A stretch of DNA of 64,000 nucleotides from CBDBCU01 sp965243185 (GCA_965243185.1 OZ251531.1:1488001-1552000); one strand, 5' to 3'; counted from the first letter of the stretch, positions 43,554-51,543 are shown. Notes: generated from the letters alone by a model not told the origin. Translations and numbers: made by a program.

Positions 43554-44038
43554 TTAAAAACGACCAGCAGTACCACATAACCAAAACCTGGGCCGAAAAA
43601 TTCGCCCAATCCCTGCTCGCAATGCGCCGGGAGCGGGAAGCCGGCAACTTGGCGGAACTCCACCCCCTATTGATTAAGGCCCGAGAGGACGCCACCCAAA
43701 GCCAACTGACCGACCTCGAAGCCGACCTCCGGGAATACGACGCCCTGAAAGCCGGCCACTTCGACTTCGCCCGCCTCAACTCCATCGCCGCCATCCCCCA
43801 ACTGCTGATTAAAGCCCGCATCGCCCGCGGCTGGAGCCAAAAGGAACTGGCTCACCTCGTCGGCATCAAAGCGGAGGAAATCGAGCGCCACGAAGCCGCC
43901 GACTACGTCGACGCCTCCTTGTTGCAGATTAAAGAGGTAGCGGCCGTCCTGAGCTGGAACGGGGCTGAACCCCTTTGCGCCCCCCTCCCCCCGGCAATGG
44001 TTGTGGACTCGTCTCTAGCCGCGTCCCCACAGCCTTAG
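43550..44038 (+). CDS. XRE-family regulator, putative antitoxin
   Basis: 162 residues, GTG 43550, overlapping the upstream gene by four bases. The N-terminal half is a helical domain (TWAEKFAQSLLAMRRER, LTDLEADLREYDALKAG). The helix-turn-helix lies at about 85-140: LLIKARIARGWSQKELAHL, VGIKAEEIERHEAADYV, then SLLQIKEVAAVLS. The length and layout match antitoxins that pair with DUF6932/NTase-type partners. Probably represses the shared promoter. Confidence 0.8.
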   Translation: MIKNDQQYHITKTWAEKFAQSLLAMRREREAGNLAELHPLLIKAREDATQSQLTDLEADLREYDALKAGHFDFARLNSIAAIPQLLIKARIARGWSQKELAHLVGIKAEEIERHEAADYVDASLLQIKEVAAVLSWNGAEPLCAPLPPAMVVDSSLAASPQP

Positions 44039-44053
44039 CCACCCGCCCCGGCA

Positions 44054-44308
44054 TCAGCCGTCGGCATTGGCGTAACGGAAGCGCACCGAAGCCGGCAGCG
44101 TCAAGGGCGGCGCGCCGATTTTCCTGATTAGATAGGGGCCGCGGCCGAAACGCCGCACCGCTACCCGGCCGGCATCCTCAAAAGTAGCATAGACGCCGAC
44201 GAATTCATCCTGATGAATCAATACCCACTCGCCCGGATGCTCCCGCTCCAGGTCGGGGCGCCGGGCGTTGTAATGGGCGATTTCCCGGTCTAATACTCCC
44301 ATAGCCAT
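44054..44308 (-). CDS. Small protein, DUF5678-like
   Basis: 84 residues. GEWVLIHQDEFVGVYATFED followed by AGRVAVRRFGRGPYLIRKIG matches, as I recall, the short DUF5678 pattern (a Trp-Val-Leu/Ile strand, a middle Gly-x-Tyr/Phe, a Phe-Gly-x-Gly-Pro-Tyr-Leu-Ile strand). Soluble, function unknown. Convergent with the XRE gene. Assigned by eye only. Confidence 0.6.
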   Translation of the reverse strand: MAMGVLDREIAHYNARRPDLEREHPGEWVLIHQDEFVGVYATFEDAGRVAVRRFGRGPYLIRKIGAPPLTLPASVRFRYANADG

Positions 44309-44363
44309 CCCTCCCGGGTTATCCGGTTCAATTTGCTGACAATGCTATTATACCGGGACAAAT

Positions 44364-45482
44364 TTAACCGGTCGATGCCGCGCCGCGGCTTGCGCTCCGG
44401 CGCTGGCGGGCGGAGCGGAGGAGGAGGGCGGTTATTACCAGGCACATTAAGCCGGGGATGCCGAGGAGGATCCAGTTGTCCACCACCACCAGAAACTCCA
44501 GCCCCGGCAGCGTCTCCGCGATTTGCCCGAGGGCGATGGCTATCGCGCCGCTGAGGACCGTTATTCCGTATAGAATGCGGATGCGGGCCGGGTTCACATA
44601 GCGGGTCGCCGTGGCCCCAATCTGCGAACCGGCGGAGGCCGCCGCCAGGATGATTAACGCCATCAGCAAATCCACCCGATTCAGGCAATCCTGCCCCAGA
44701 ATCGCCGCCCCCCCGCAGGCATAGTTAAAAGTCCCCGCCGAACCGGTGATAATCACCTGAAACAAATCGGTGCCAATAGCCACCGTCGTCGGTATGCCCA
44801 AGGCAAACACCAATACCGGCATCAGGATAAACCCGCCGCCGGCCCCCAGCAGTCCCGCAAAAAAGCCGATGCCAAAGCCCACCAGCAGCGGAATAAATAC
44901 CGACATCCGCTCAATCCCCGCCGTTTTCAGCGTTACATAGGTGGACAGTCGCCGCCCCGGTAGCGGTATCGAATGGGGCGGTATCCGCAAACTCTGCACC
45001 CGCCGCGCCAAACCCGCCGTCGACACCGCCTCGCCGCCGGAACCGGCCGCCGTGCCATCCCCGGCCGCCGCCCGCCGCCGCGTCTTGAAATAATCATAAA
45101 TCAGGAAAGTCGCCAAGGCGAGCAGCACGATGACATAGACATAGCGGATAACCGGGCCGGCTAATCCGGCCGTCTCCAGCGCATTATTCAGCCGTTCCGC
45201 CAGATACACCGCCGGCACGCTGCCCGCCACCAGCAAAATGCCCAGCTTGAAATCCACATTGCCCAGCCCCCGATGTTTCAGCATATTGATAATGGACGAA
45301 CCCATTATCAGCGTCAGCCCGGTGCCGACGGCGTAGCTTTCCGGGACGCCGAATACAATGAGCCCGCCGGTAATTAGAAAGCCGCCGCCGACGCCGAAAA
45401 ACCCGCCCAGGGTGCCGACAATCAGCCCCAGCAGCAGCAGCAGTACGGGATGGACCATCACCTCGGCATTGGGAAAGAGCAT
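44364..45482 (-). CDS. TauE/SafE-family sulfite or sulfoacetate exporter
   Basis: 372 residues, eight or so membrane helices. Family motifs: GLIVGTLGGFFGVGGGFL (N-terminal half) and the repeat GIGFFAGLLGAGGGFILMP, plus AIGTDLFQVIITG and SQIGATATRYV. The family exports sulfur-containing organic anions or takes up small anions. A soluble loop between halves (about 135-175) is longer than usual. Cotranscribed with the 64-residue gene upstream (4-nt gap; GGGAGGG upstream). Confidence 0.88.
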   Translation of the reverse strand: MLFPNAEVMVHPVLLLLLGLIVGTLGGFFGVGGGFLITGGLIVFGVPESYAVGTGLTLIMGSSIINMLKHRGLGNVDFKLGILLVAGSVPAVYLAERLNNALETAGLAGPVIRYVYVIVLLALATFLIYDYFKTRRRAAAGDGTAAGSGGEAVSTAGLARRVQSLRIPPHSIPLPGRRLSTYVTLKTAGIERMSVFIPLLVGFGIGFFAGLLGAGGGFILMPVLVFALGIPTTVAIGTDLFQVIITGSAGTFNYACGGAAILGQDCLNRVDLLMALIILAAASAGSQIGATATRYVNPARIRILYGITVLSGAIAIALGQIAETLPGLEFLVVVDNWILLGIPGLMCLVITALLLRSARQRRSASRGAASTG

Positions 45483-45485
45483 GGG

Positions 45486-45680
45486 CTAATGCCCTCCCGC
45501 GCCGGGCTGCTTCCCGCCGGCCGCGCCGCCCAAAATCCGACCCAAAGCCCGCAAAATCAGCTGCCACAGGAAATGCAAAGTCAGCCCGCTGGCCGCTACC
45601 GCCGCCATTACCAGCAGCGCCCAGAGCAGGGGGTAGGCGAGGCTGAAACTCCGCAGAAAGTCGGCGAGGGGTTCGTACAT
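45486..45680 (-). CDS. Small membrane protein in operon with TauE
   Basis: 64 residues with one or two membrane segments (YPLLWALLVMAAVAASGLTL, LHFLWQLILRALGRILGG) and a Gly-rich end. It precedes the exporter gene by 3 nt. No family assigned. An accessory subunit of the exporter is possible (inference). Confidence 0.65.
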   Translation of the reverse strand: MYEPLADFLRSFSLAYPLLWALLVMAAVAASGLTLHFLWQLILRALGRILGGAAGGKQPGAGGH

Positions 45681-45715
45681 AGCGGGGTTAGTATAACCGA
45701 GCAGTCAATCACCTC

Positions 45716-45812
45716 CATGTCATTCCGCGGCGATAGCCGAGGAATCTGGAAGGACCGCCTTGACTCTTTGCCAGATTTTTAGATTCCTCCCTTTGGTCGG
45801 AATGACATGGGT
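45716..45812. repeat. MITE-like element 3
   Basis: ATGTCATTCCGCGGC ... CGGAATGACATG, same family as 15770 and 41740; its inner GAGGAATCTGG differs. Just upstream of the member E leader. Confidence 0.8.
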
Positions 45813-45855
45813 GGAGTAGTCGGAATGACATAGATGAGGGTGTTGGAATGACCGG

Positions 45856-45890
45856 GCGGCCGGATTGTTTATCCGGCCGCTGTATTTTTT
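45856..45890 (+). terminator. Terminator with loop TGTTT
   Basis: Stem GCGGCCGGAT / ATCCGGCCGC, loop TGTTT, then TGTA and six T; loop is the inverse of that at 41873. Confidence 0.75.
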
Positions 45891-45980
45891 CGCCTATTTC
45901 CCGGGACCAAAAAATTTTTTAATTCCCCCCAAACCCCTCCGGTAGCCAACCCCGCCCCGCCCCAATTTCCCTAAATCGCC

Positions 45981-46029
45981 AGAAAAGGCCGCCCTACCTG
46001 TCAAGGGGTAGGGCGGCCTTTTCTATTCT
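45981..46029 (+). promoter_or_regulatory. Palindromic promoter, OFF orientation (locus E)
   Basis: Perfect 18-bp inverted repeat (45981-45998, 46007-46024; arms GCCCTACC/GGTAGGGC) around TGTCAAGG; the -35 window before TATTCT (46024-46029) reads TCAAGG. Confidence 0.6.
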
Positions 46030-46083
46030 TATTACCGGCATAACCCCGGCATCAAAATCGCCGGCCGCCCGGAGGTATCCCCA

Positions 46084-47050
46084 ATGAACCGTTACCGATT
46101 CCCTATTGCCATCCTAATCCTGTCCGCCTTGGCTCTTGGTTTGGTCTTTACGGCCAGTCCCACCACTACGACCCAAGCCGCGCCCCGTACCATTCCGTGG
46201 GATTGCTCCGACTGGCAAGAGACCCCGGCGGTAGCCGACGCCGACGATGCCCGCGTCTCCATGATCCTCGAATCCCTCGCCGCCAACCGCGGCAAATCCA
46301 TCTACTGCGCCATCGACCAGTCCGACACTTGGACCAAAACCGAAACTTGGCTTGCCGGCCGCGACCGCAATGAACGGGATGACACCGTCTATTTCGGCCA
46401 GCAAGGCAACTTCCGCGGCTTTCTGGCGGCCCAAGAGGGCTACTTGACCGATGGGGAATCCGGCGTTACCGGCGTCAGCCGCGAACTCATCTTTGAATTC
46501 CCCGAGGAACCCCGGCGCGGCAAGAAAACCGTCATCAAACGCCTGCGCCTGACCGGCGAGCGGGTTCCCCATCCGACCATCGGCATCGCCGCTTCTAATT
46601 CCAACGGTCGCCCGACTGAGCATCATTACCGTGGCGATGATGACAATACCAATACGGTCATCGAAAGTGCCCGGCAAAGGTGGTGTAACGGCGTGGGCGG
46701 GAGCTGGAATACCGGCACCGGCATAACGGTTCGCTGCACTGTTCCGACGAGCATCGATTGGGTAGCCTTGGCCCAGCCCTTGGCCGCAGCGGAGTGCCGC
46801 GCCCGGGGCTACCCCCGCCTCCGCGCCGACATCACCAGCGCCGACATCGTCGACCCGGGGCCGCCGGATGGCAGCCTCGACATCGTCGAACCGGGGCCGG
46901 CGGATGGCAGCCCTGCCCAAGGCTATGGACATTGGGAATACGTCGGCTATCCAATAAACCCCCCCTAGCTCGGTTTGGCAGGTAAGGGCGCGTCAGTTCC
47001 GCCTCTACAACGCCGTCTGCGAAAAGAAAGTCCGCGTGCGCCGCCGGTAG
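46084..47050 (+). pseudogene. Secreted variable-middle protein, family member E (C7 frameshift)
   Basis: ATG 46084; signal peptide and constant part intact; unique middle (EHHYRGDDDNTNTVIESARQ, IVDPGPPDGSLDIVEPGPAD, an internal repeat). At C7 (46961-46967) the frame ends with TAG after YPINPP. With six C the frame continues through SVWQVRARQFRLYNAVCEKK and VRVRRR to a stop at 47050, matching the tail of member D. So the gene is one base from a 321-residue protein: a phase variant, a recent mutation or a sequencing error. Promoter OFF as well. Confidence 0.7.
46961..46967 (+). repeat. C7 tract in member E
   Basis: Homopolymer at the frameshift point; C6 restores the family tail. Confidence 0.8.
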
Positions 47051-47114
47051 CCGTGGCGGCCGGCGGGGGGCTGTAGCGGGTAGGTTTCCCGGGAGACCTT
47101 TAACCATCCCAAAG

Positions 47115-47149
47115 GAAACGGCGGCAGTTTCAATAACTGCCGCCGTTTC
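47115..47149. terminator. Bidirectional hairpin between convergent genes
   Basis: GAAACGGCGGCAGTT / AACTGCCGCCGTTTC, loop TCAAT; no T-run. Confidence 0.55.
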
Positions 47150-47177
47150 TATGGGGCAATGCCGGCTGATTTTGCCG

Positions 47178-47759
47178 CTACTCATCGCCGTTGCCGTTAT
47201 GCCCGTTGGTAGCCAGCTCCGGCGGGAGATTGAAGCCTTGCTCCTCGGCCCACTTCAGGATTGCGGCCATTTGCGCCCGCTCTGCCGCCACTACCGCCGC
47301 TTGCTCCGCGGCTACCGCTACGGCCTGCTCCGCGGCTGCGGCCGCCCGCTCCGCCGCTGTCATCGCCGCCTGCTCCGCCGCTACCGCCCGCTCCGCCGCT
47401 ACCGCCGCCTCCCGATCCGCCACTGCCGCCTCCCGCTCTTTCACCGCTGCCTCCCGCTCGAGCACCAACGCCGCCCGATCCGCCACCTCTGCCGCCCGCT
47501 TTTCGACATTCCGGGCAAAAATCACGTCTTTCACCTCCGACCTAATCAATTGGATGACCAGGAACAGGTAAGGAATCAACCCCCCGCCCGCATTGGCCGC
47601 CACTTGCGTAGCCTTGCCGGCTATCGCCGTAATGTCCGCAACAAAGGGCGTCTTGATTGCCTCCGGCAGACCCGGATAAATCGCCAACCACACCGCTATG
47701 CCGGTGGAAAGCAAAACCGCCAGAATGATTGACCATTCCCAGCCCCGCAACCATTGCAC
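47178..47759 (-). CDS. Membrane protein with long Ala-rich repeat rod
   Basis: 193 residues, GTG 47759 (GGGGGTG 8 nt upstream). Membrane helices (IILAVLLSTGIAVWLAIY; a second near GGLIPYLFLVIQLI), SEVKDVIFARN, then a rod of short repeats (EREAAVKEREAAVADREAAV, AAERAVAAEQAAMTAAERAA) that continues the plan of the proteins at 24142, 41193 and 49383. Ends MAAILKWAEEQGFNLPPEL and NGHNGNG. Repeat number is likely variable. Function unknown. Confidence 0.7.
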   Translation of the reverse strand: MQWLRGWEWSIILAVLLSTGIAVWLAIYPGLPEAIKTPFVADITAIAGKATQVAANAGGGLIPYLFLVIQLIRSEVKDVIFARNVEKRAAEVADRAALVLEREAAVKEREAAVADREAAVAAERAVAAEQAAMTAAERAAAAAEQAVAVAAEQAAVVAAERAQMAAILKWAEEQGFNLPPELATNGHNGNGDE

Positions 47760-47800
47760 TGCTTTGCACCCCCGTTCTTTCCGATTTAAGGCATAGGGTT

Positions 47801-47828
47801 ATTATATCCGGCTATCGCTCAAAGTCAA
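47801..47828 (-). promoter_or_regulatory. Promoter of the gene at 47178
   Basis: TTGACT (47828-47823), 16 bp, TATAAT (47806-47801) on the minus strand. Confidence 0.65.
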
Positions 47829-47943
47829 AGTAATCGCGGCGGCTGGTTCAGGGCTATCGCCGATAGCAACGGCGGCGGTTATTGCAACCGCCGCCGTTGC
47901 TAGTGGGCAATGCCTGGCGGGTATGCGTACTTTGCCGGCAATG

Positions 47944-48861
47944 CTACGCCGGCCGGTTAGCCGGGGCGCCGGCAATCACCATCGCTCCGAAGTCCCGGTC
48001 AATGCCGCGCGGCCATTCCCGCCTCTCCGGATCGCTGATGTGGATAACCAACGCCGGCCCCAACTCGGCGATTTCCATTCGGATGATGTCGCCGTCCTGC
48101 ACCGGGCCAATCTGCTGGTGGTTCACGCCGGTGGCAATGACATCGCCCGGCTCCAGGGTAGTGATTTTGGAGAACTCGGAAATCAGCTCTTTGATGGGGT
48201 GGGCCATATCGCTGGTGGGGAAATCGTGGCGGGGGTCGTCGTTGTTCCAGAGCCGCACTTGCAGCTGCTGGGGGTCGGGGATTTCATCGGCGGTTACGAG
48301 GGCCGGCCCCATAGGGGCGAAGGTGTCCCAGCATTTGCCGAGGTAAAAGCTGTTGCCAACCGCGCCTTGCAGTCCCCGGGCCGACATATCGAGAAAGTTG
48401 GTGTAGCCGAACACATAGGAGAGGGCGTCGTCCTGGCTGACATTGGTGGCCGTTTTGCCGATGACGAAGGCCAGTTCCGGCTCGTGGTGAAAGATGGACG
48501 CCGGGGCCGGCGGCAGGATGCAGGTGTCGCCGTTGCCGATGATGGCGGTGGGGGATTTGAGGAAGGCGTCGAGGATGGCCGGCTGCCGCTGCCCGAACTC
48601 GAGGTAGTTGAGGGCGGCGCAAATGAGTTTGGTGGGTTTGGGTACCGGCGCGCGGAGCCGCACCGTGTCCAGGGGCTGCCCGGTCGATTGGGCGGCTGCG
48701 GCGGTGATTTGGGGCCGCAGTTCGTCCCAGCGGAGGATAACTTCCTCCATCAAATCCTGCGGGCGGCGGAAGGATTGCCCGGCCAGGGCGGCCATGGCGT
48801 CGTGGATATGGCCGTTGTGCAGGACGCCCAGTTGGTAATCGTCATAAAGGGCCAGTTTCAT
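47944..48861 (-). CDS. Fumarylacetoacetate-hydrolase-family enzyme
   Basis: 305 residues. The FAH fold C-terminal domain: SIFHHEPELAFVIGKTA (metal-binding Glu-x-Glu), YVFGYTNFLDMSARGLQ, LGKCWDTFAPMGPALV, the helix LISEFSKITTLEPGDVIATG and DGDIIRMEI. Likely hydrolyses or decarboxylates 2-oxo-alkenoic acids or acylpyruvates with a bound divalent metal. It is cotranscribed with a Rieske protein (50-nt gap), pointing to aromatic or lactone degradation. Substrate unknown. Confidence 0.88.
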   Translation of the reverse strand: MKLALYDDYQLGVLHNGHIHDAMAALAGQSFRRPQDLMEEVILRWDELRPQITAAAAQSTGQPLDTVRLRAPVPKPTKLICAALNYLEFGQRQPAILDAFLKSPTAIIGNGDTCILPPAPASIFHHEPELAFVIGKTATNVSQDDALSYVFGYTNFLDMSARGLQGAVGNSFYLGKCWDTFAPMGPALVTADEIPDPQQLQVRLWNNDDPRHDFPTSDMAHPIKELISEFSKITTLEPGDVIATGVNHQQIGPVQDGDIIRMEIAELGPALVIHISDPERREWPRGIDRDFGAMVIAGAPANRPA

Positions 48862-48910
48862 AATCGGCAGCTACTCCTCAGGCTGGTTGAATTGTTGGCT
48901 TGTCCCGCCC

Positions 48911-49240
48911 CTACTTGTTAGGCAGGGCGGCAAAGAGATGCCCGTCCCGGGCGGTGACGGCAAAGGAATACATTTGGGCATTAGGCCCGTTGATGCAGTT
49001 CCCTTCGTAATACTCGAACCGCCAGCCGTGGGAGGGACACATAAAGCAGGTGTCCTCGAGGTAAATCGTCCCCAAGCTGTGGGGACAGAGGGAGGACAGC
49101 AGCTTGTATTCCCCCTTGCGCGAGCGGGCCAGGTAAAAATCCCCGCCGGCCAGTTCAATAGTGGCGGGAAACCGGGCGAAGGAATCCTCGGCGCCTAAAT
49201 CGACTTCCTTAACCCCGGCGGAAAAATCCGGATAGACCAT
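48911..49240 (-). CDS. Rieske [2Fe-2S] ferredoxin-like protein
   Basis: 109 residues with the full Rieske box: SSLCPHSLGTIY (Cys-x-His) and FMCPSHGWRFEY (Cys-x2-His). Free-standing, without an oxygenase alpha-subunit domain: electron transfer to an oxygenase encoded elsewhere is the usual role of such proteins. Upstream gene of the FAH unit. Confidence 0.88.
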   Translation of the reverse strand: MVYPDFSAGVKEVDLGAEDSFARFPATIELAGGDFYLARSRKGEYKLLSSLCPHSLGTIYLEDTCFMCPSHGWRFEYYEGNCINGPNAQMYSFAVTARDGHLFAALPNK

Positions 49241-49343
49241 AGGGACCTCCGTGCGTTGACAAAAGTTGGGGGTAGTATAGCGGGCGGCGGCGGTTTTGGC
49301 AAATTTTGGAGGGCGTCAATAGTTAGCGGGAACCTGGCCTGAT

Positions 49344-49371
49344 TTGCGGCAAGCCGGCAAGGGTATATAAT
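49344..49371 (+). promoter_or_regulatory. Promoter of the gene at 49383
   Basis: TTGCGG (49344-49349), 16 bp, TATAAT (49366-49371). Confidence 0.6.
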
Positions 49372-49382
49372 GGGGTATCTGA

Positions 49383-49859
49383 TTGGAGGTGAAAGCGCGG
49401 TTGAAGCAATGGCTGCTGTCGGAAATGATAAGCGATATTCCCCGGTGGTTTTTCCTGTTGGCGTGGCTGACTTTCTACCTTGCCACCGGCGCGGCCCTGG
49501 CGGTAGAGTTTTACCAACACCCGACCCGCCCGGTCCTGGTCAACATTAAGGAGGGAGTGGCCTTTGCCGGCGGCGGATTGTATCCGTGGCTGCTGGCGGC
49601 CCTATACTTGCACTCGGAGGTGTGGCACATGATTCTTTCCAAGCGAGCCAATCGGCGGGAAGTGGAACGGGCGGCGGCGGAAGCGGCGGAACGGGCCGCA
49701 GCGGAAGCGACGGCGCGGGCTACGGCGGAAGCGACCGCCGCGGCACAGGCCCGGTTGCTGGAGTGGTACGAACAGCATAAGGAGCAGTGGCCGGAGGGCT
49801 TGCCGCTGCCCCCGGGCGTTGAACGGAACCCCGCGAACAACGGGAACGGCAGCCAGTAA
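49383..49859 (+). CDS. Membrane protein with Ala/Glu/Arg rod (copy 2)
   Basis: 158 residues; paralog of 41193 with the same promoter, leader, helices and WYEQHKEQWPEGLPLPPG end. The rod is longer by an EAAERAAAEATARATAEATA-like insertion of repeated Ala/Glu/Thr units. Near-identity outside the rod and the copied regulatory parts show a recent duplication of the whole transcription unit (8.2 kb apart, same orientation). Function unknown. Confidence 0.7.
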   Translation: MEVKARLKQWLLSEMISDIPRWFFLLAWLTFYLATGAALAVEFYQHPTRPVLVNIKEGVAFAGGGLYPWLLAALYLHSEVWHMILSKRANRREVERAAAEAAERAAAEATARATAEATAAAQARLLEWYEQHKEQWPEGLPLPPGVERNPANNGNGSQ

Positions 49860-49883
49860 CGCCAATCCGTCCCCAAGCTGAAC

Positions 49884-49916
49884 CGGCGGCGGTCGTCAAA
49901 GGACCGCCGCCTTTCC
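49884..49916 (+). terminator. Terminator after the gene at 49383
   Basis: GGCGGCGGTC / GACCGCCGCC, loop GTCAAAG, then TTTCC. Confidence 0.6.
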
Positions 49917-49986
49917 GCGTAACCTCTCCCCACGCCTACCCCGCTCTGCCCCCACCCCGCCGGCCTACCTACCGCATATAGAAATA

Positions 49987-50013
49987 GTCCTTCCCACGAA
50001 AGGGGGAATCCAG
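49987..50013. repeat. Dispersed hairpin repeat (one mismatch)
   Basis: TTCCCACGAAAGGGGGAATC, same family as 12021. Confidence 0.7.
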
Positions 50014-50077
50014 AACCACCACCGCGCGCAATATGCTATAATCCCCTTCCGAAATCATCCTTTGCCGAGGCCGCTCC

Positions 50078-51505
50078 TTGTCCCTCTGCCCTCGAACTCG
50101 CCCCCGCCCCGTCCCCCTAATCCGCAGCCTCCTGCTGGCAATGGCTGTCGGACTGCTCACCGCCTGCGCCGCGCCGCCTACTCCAACCCCTGACCCTACC
50201 CCCCAGCCCACCGTCGGCGTAATCCTCCACCAACCCCAAACCGCTCCCGGCTACATTCTATTCAGCAGCCACGGCGGCGACGCTTATTACCTTATCGACC
50301 GCCAAGGCCGCATTATCCATCAGTGGCCTTTGCCGAAAGGCAGCGCCCTCTTTGCCCGGCTACTGGAGAATGGCAACCTGATGGCTATGGGCTACGGCGA
50401 CAACCACCGCGGCGGCGTCAAAGAACTCGACCCTGCCGGCCGCGTTGTCTGGCAATATGCCTTCCCTACGCAGCATCACGACTTCCTACCCCTGCCCAAC
50501 GGCAACATCCTCCTCCTCGGCAAGCAACGGAAAACCCCTGCCCAACTCCGCGTCTTGGGCAGCAATCCCCAAGTCCACCATCAAGGACTGCAAGCCACCT
50601 ACCTGCGCGAAATCCGCCCCACCCCGCCGGATGGCGGCGAAGTGGTCTGGGAATGGTCCGCCTGGGATCATATCATCCAGGACTACGACCCCCATAAACC
50701 CGACTACGGCGGCGTTGCCGACCATCCTGAACGCATCGACCTCAACTTCGCCCTGACCCCCCACCACCGCTGGCAGCACGCCAACTCCTTGGCCTACCAC
50801 CCGGAATTGGACCAAATAATGCTCTCCGTCCGCAACTTCAGCGAAATCTGGATCATCGACCACAGTACCACTACGGCTGAGGCCGCCGGCCATAGCGGCG
50901 GCAACAGCGGCAAGGGCGGCGACCTGCTCTATCGCTGGGGCAATCCCCGCGCTTGGCAGGCCGGCAGCTACGCCGACCAGCGTCTTTTTCTCCACCACAA
51001 CGCCCACTGGATTAAGCCGGGGTTGCCCGGAGCGGGCAATATCCTGGTTTTCAACAACGGCTCTGGACACGGCAGTTCCCCCCAGCGCGGCTATTCCTCC
51101 GTTGACGAACTTGCCTTGCCCGCGGACGGGTACGACTACCGCCGCAGCCCCGGCGCCGCCTACGGCCCGGCGGAACTGGAATGGACTTACGCCAATCCTC
51201 ACCATTTCTACAGCCCCATCGCCAGCAATGCCCAACGCCTGCCCAACGGCAACACCCTTTTCTGCGAAATCAGCCGCGGCGCTATCTGGGAAGTAACTCC
51301 CCAAGGCGATACTGTCTGGAAATACATCAACCCCCTGCTCGGGGCGGTTCCCGCCCGCCAAGGCCGCCGACTGCACGCCGCCGACCCGGCCCAAGACTAC
51401 GGCAATGGGGTCTATCGCGCCTACCACTACCCGCCGGACTACCCCGGCCTCGCCTACCTCGACCTTACCCCCGGAGACCCTATCGAGTTGCCCCCTAATC
51501 CCTAG
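50078..51505 (+). CDS. Arylsulfotransferase (ASST)-like lipoprotein
   Basis: 475 residues from TTG 50078 (CGAGG upstream; TATAAT at 50036). Signal peptide with lipobox LLTACA (Cys about 31), a Pro/Thr linker, then a beta-propeller-like domain as in arylsulfate sulfotransferases: GDAYYLIDRQGRIIHQWPLP, NGNLMAMGYGDNHRGGVKEL, HHDFLPLPNGNILLLG, QHANSLAYHPELDQIMLSVR, SEIWIIDHST, RLFLHHNAHWI. These have the characteristic His-rich repeats of the family, but I cannot name the catalytic His with certainty. Likely transfers sulfate between phenols or binds a ligand on the surface (inference). Confidence 0.82.
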   Translation: MSLCPRTRPRPVPLIRSLLLAMAVGLLTACAAPPTPTPDPTPQPTVGVILHQPQTAPGYILFSSHGGDAYYLIDRQGRIIHQWPLPKGSALFARLLENGNLMAMGYGDNHRGGVKELDPAGRVVWQYAFPTQHHDFLPLPNGNILLLGKQRKTPAQLRVLGSNPQVHHQGLQATYLREIRPTPPDGGEVVWEWSAWDHIIQDYDPHKPDYGGVADHPERIDLNFALTPHHRWQHANSLAYHPELDQIMLSVRNFSEIWIIDHSTTTAEAAGHSGGNSGKGGDLLYRWGNPRAWQAGSYADQRLFLHHNAHWIKPGLPGAGNILVFNNGSGHGSSPQRGYSSVDELALPADGYDYRRSPGAAYGPAELEWTYANPHHFYSPIASNAQRLPNGNTLFCEISRGAIWEVTPQGDTVWKYINPLLGAVPARQGRRLHAADPAQDYGNGVYRAYHYPPDYPGLAYLDLTPGDPIELPPNP

Positions 51506-51543
51506 CTGCTCGGTAGGGAGTTACAAGGCCAAGCGGGGGGTCT

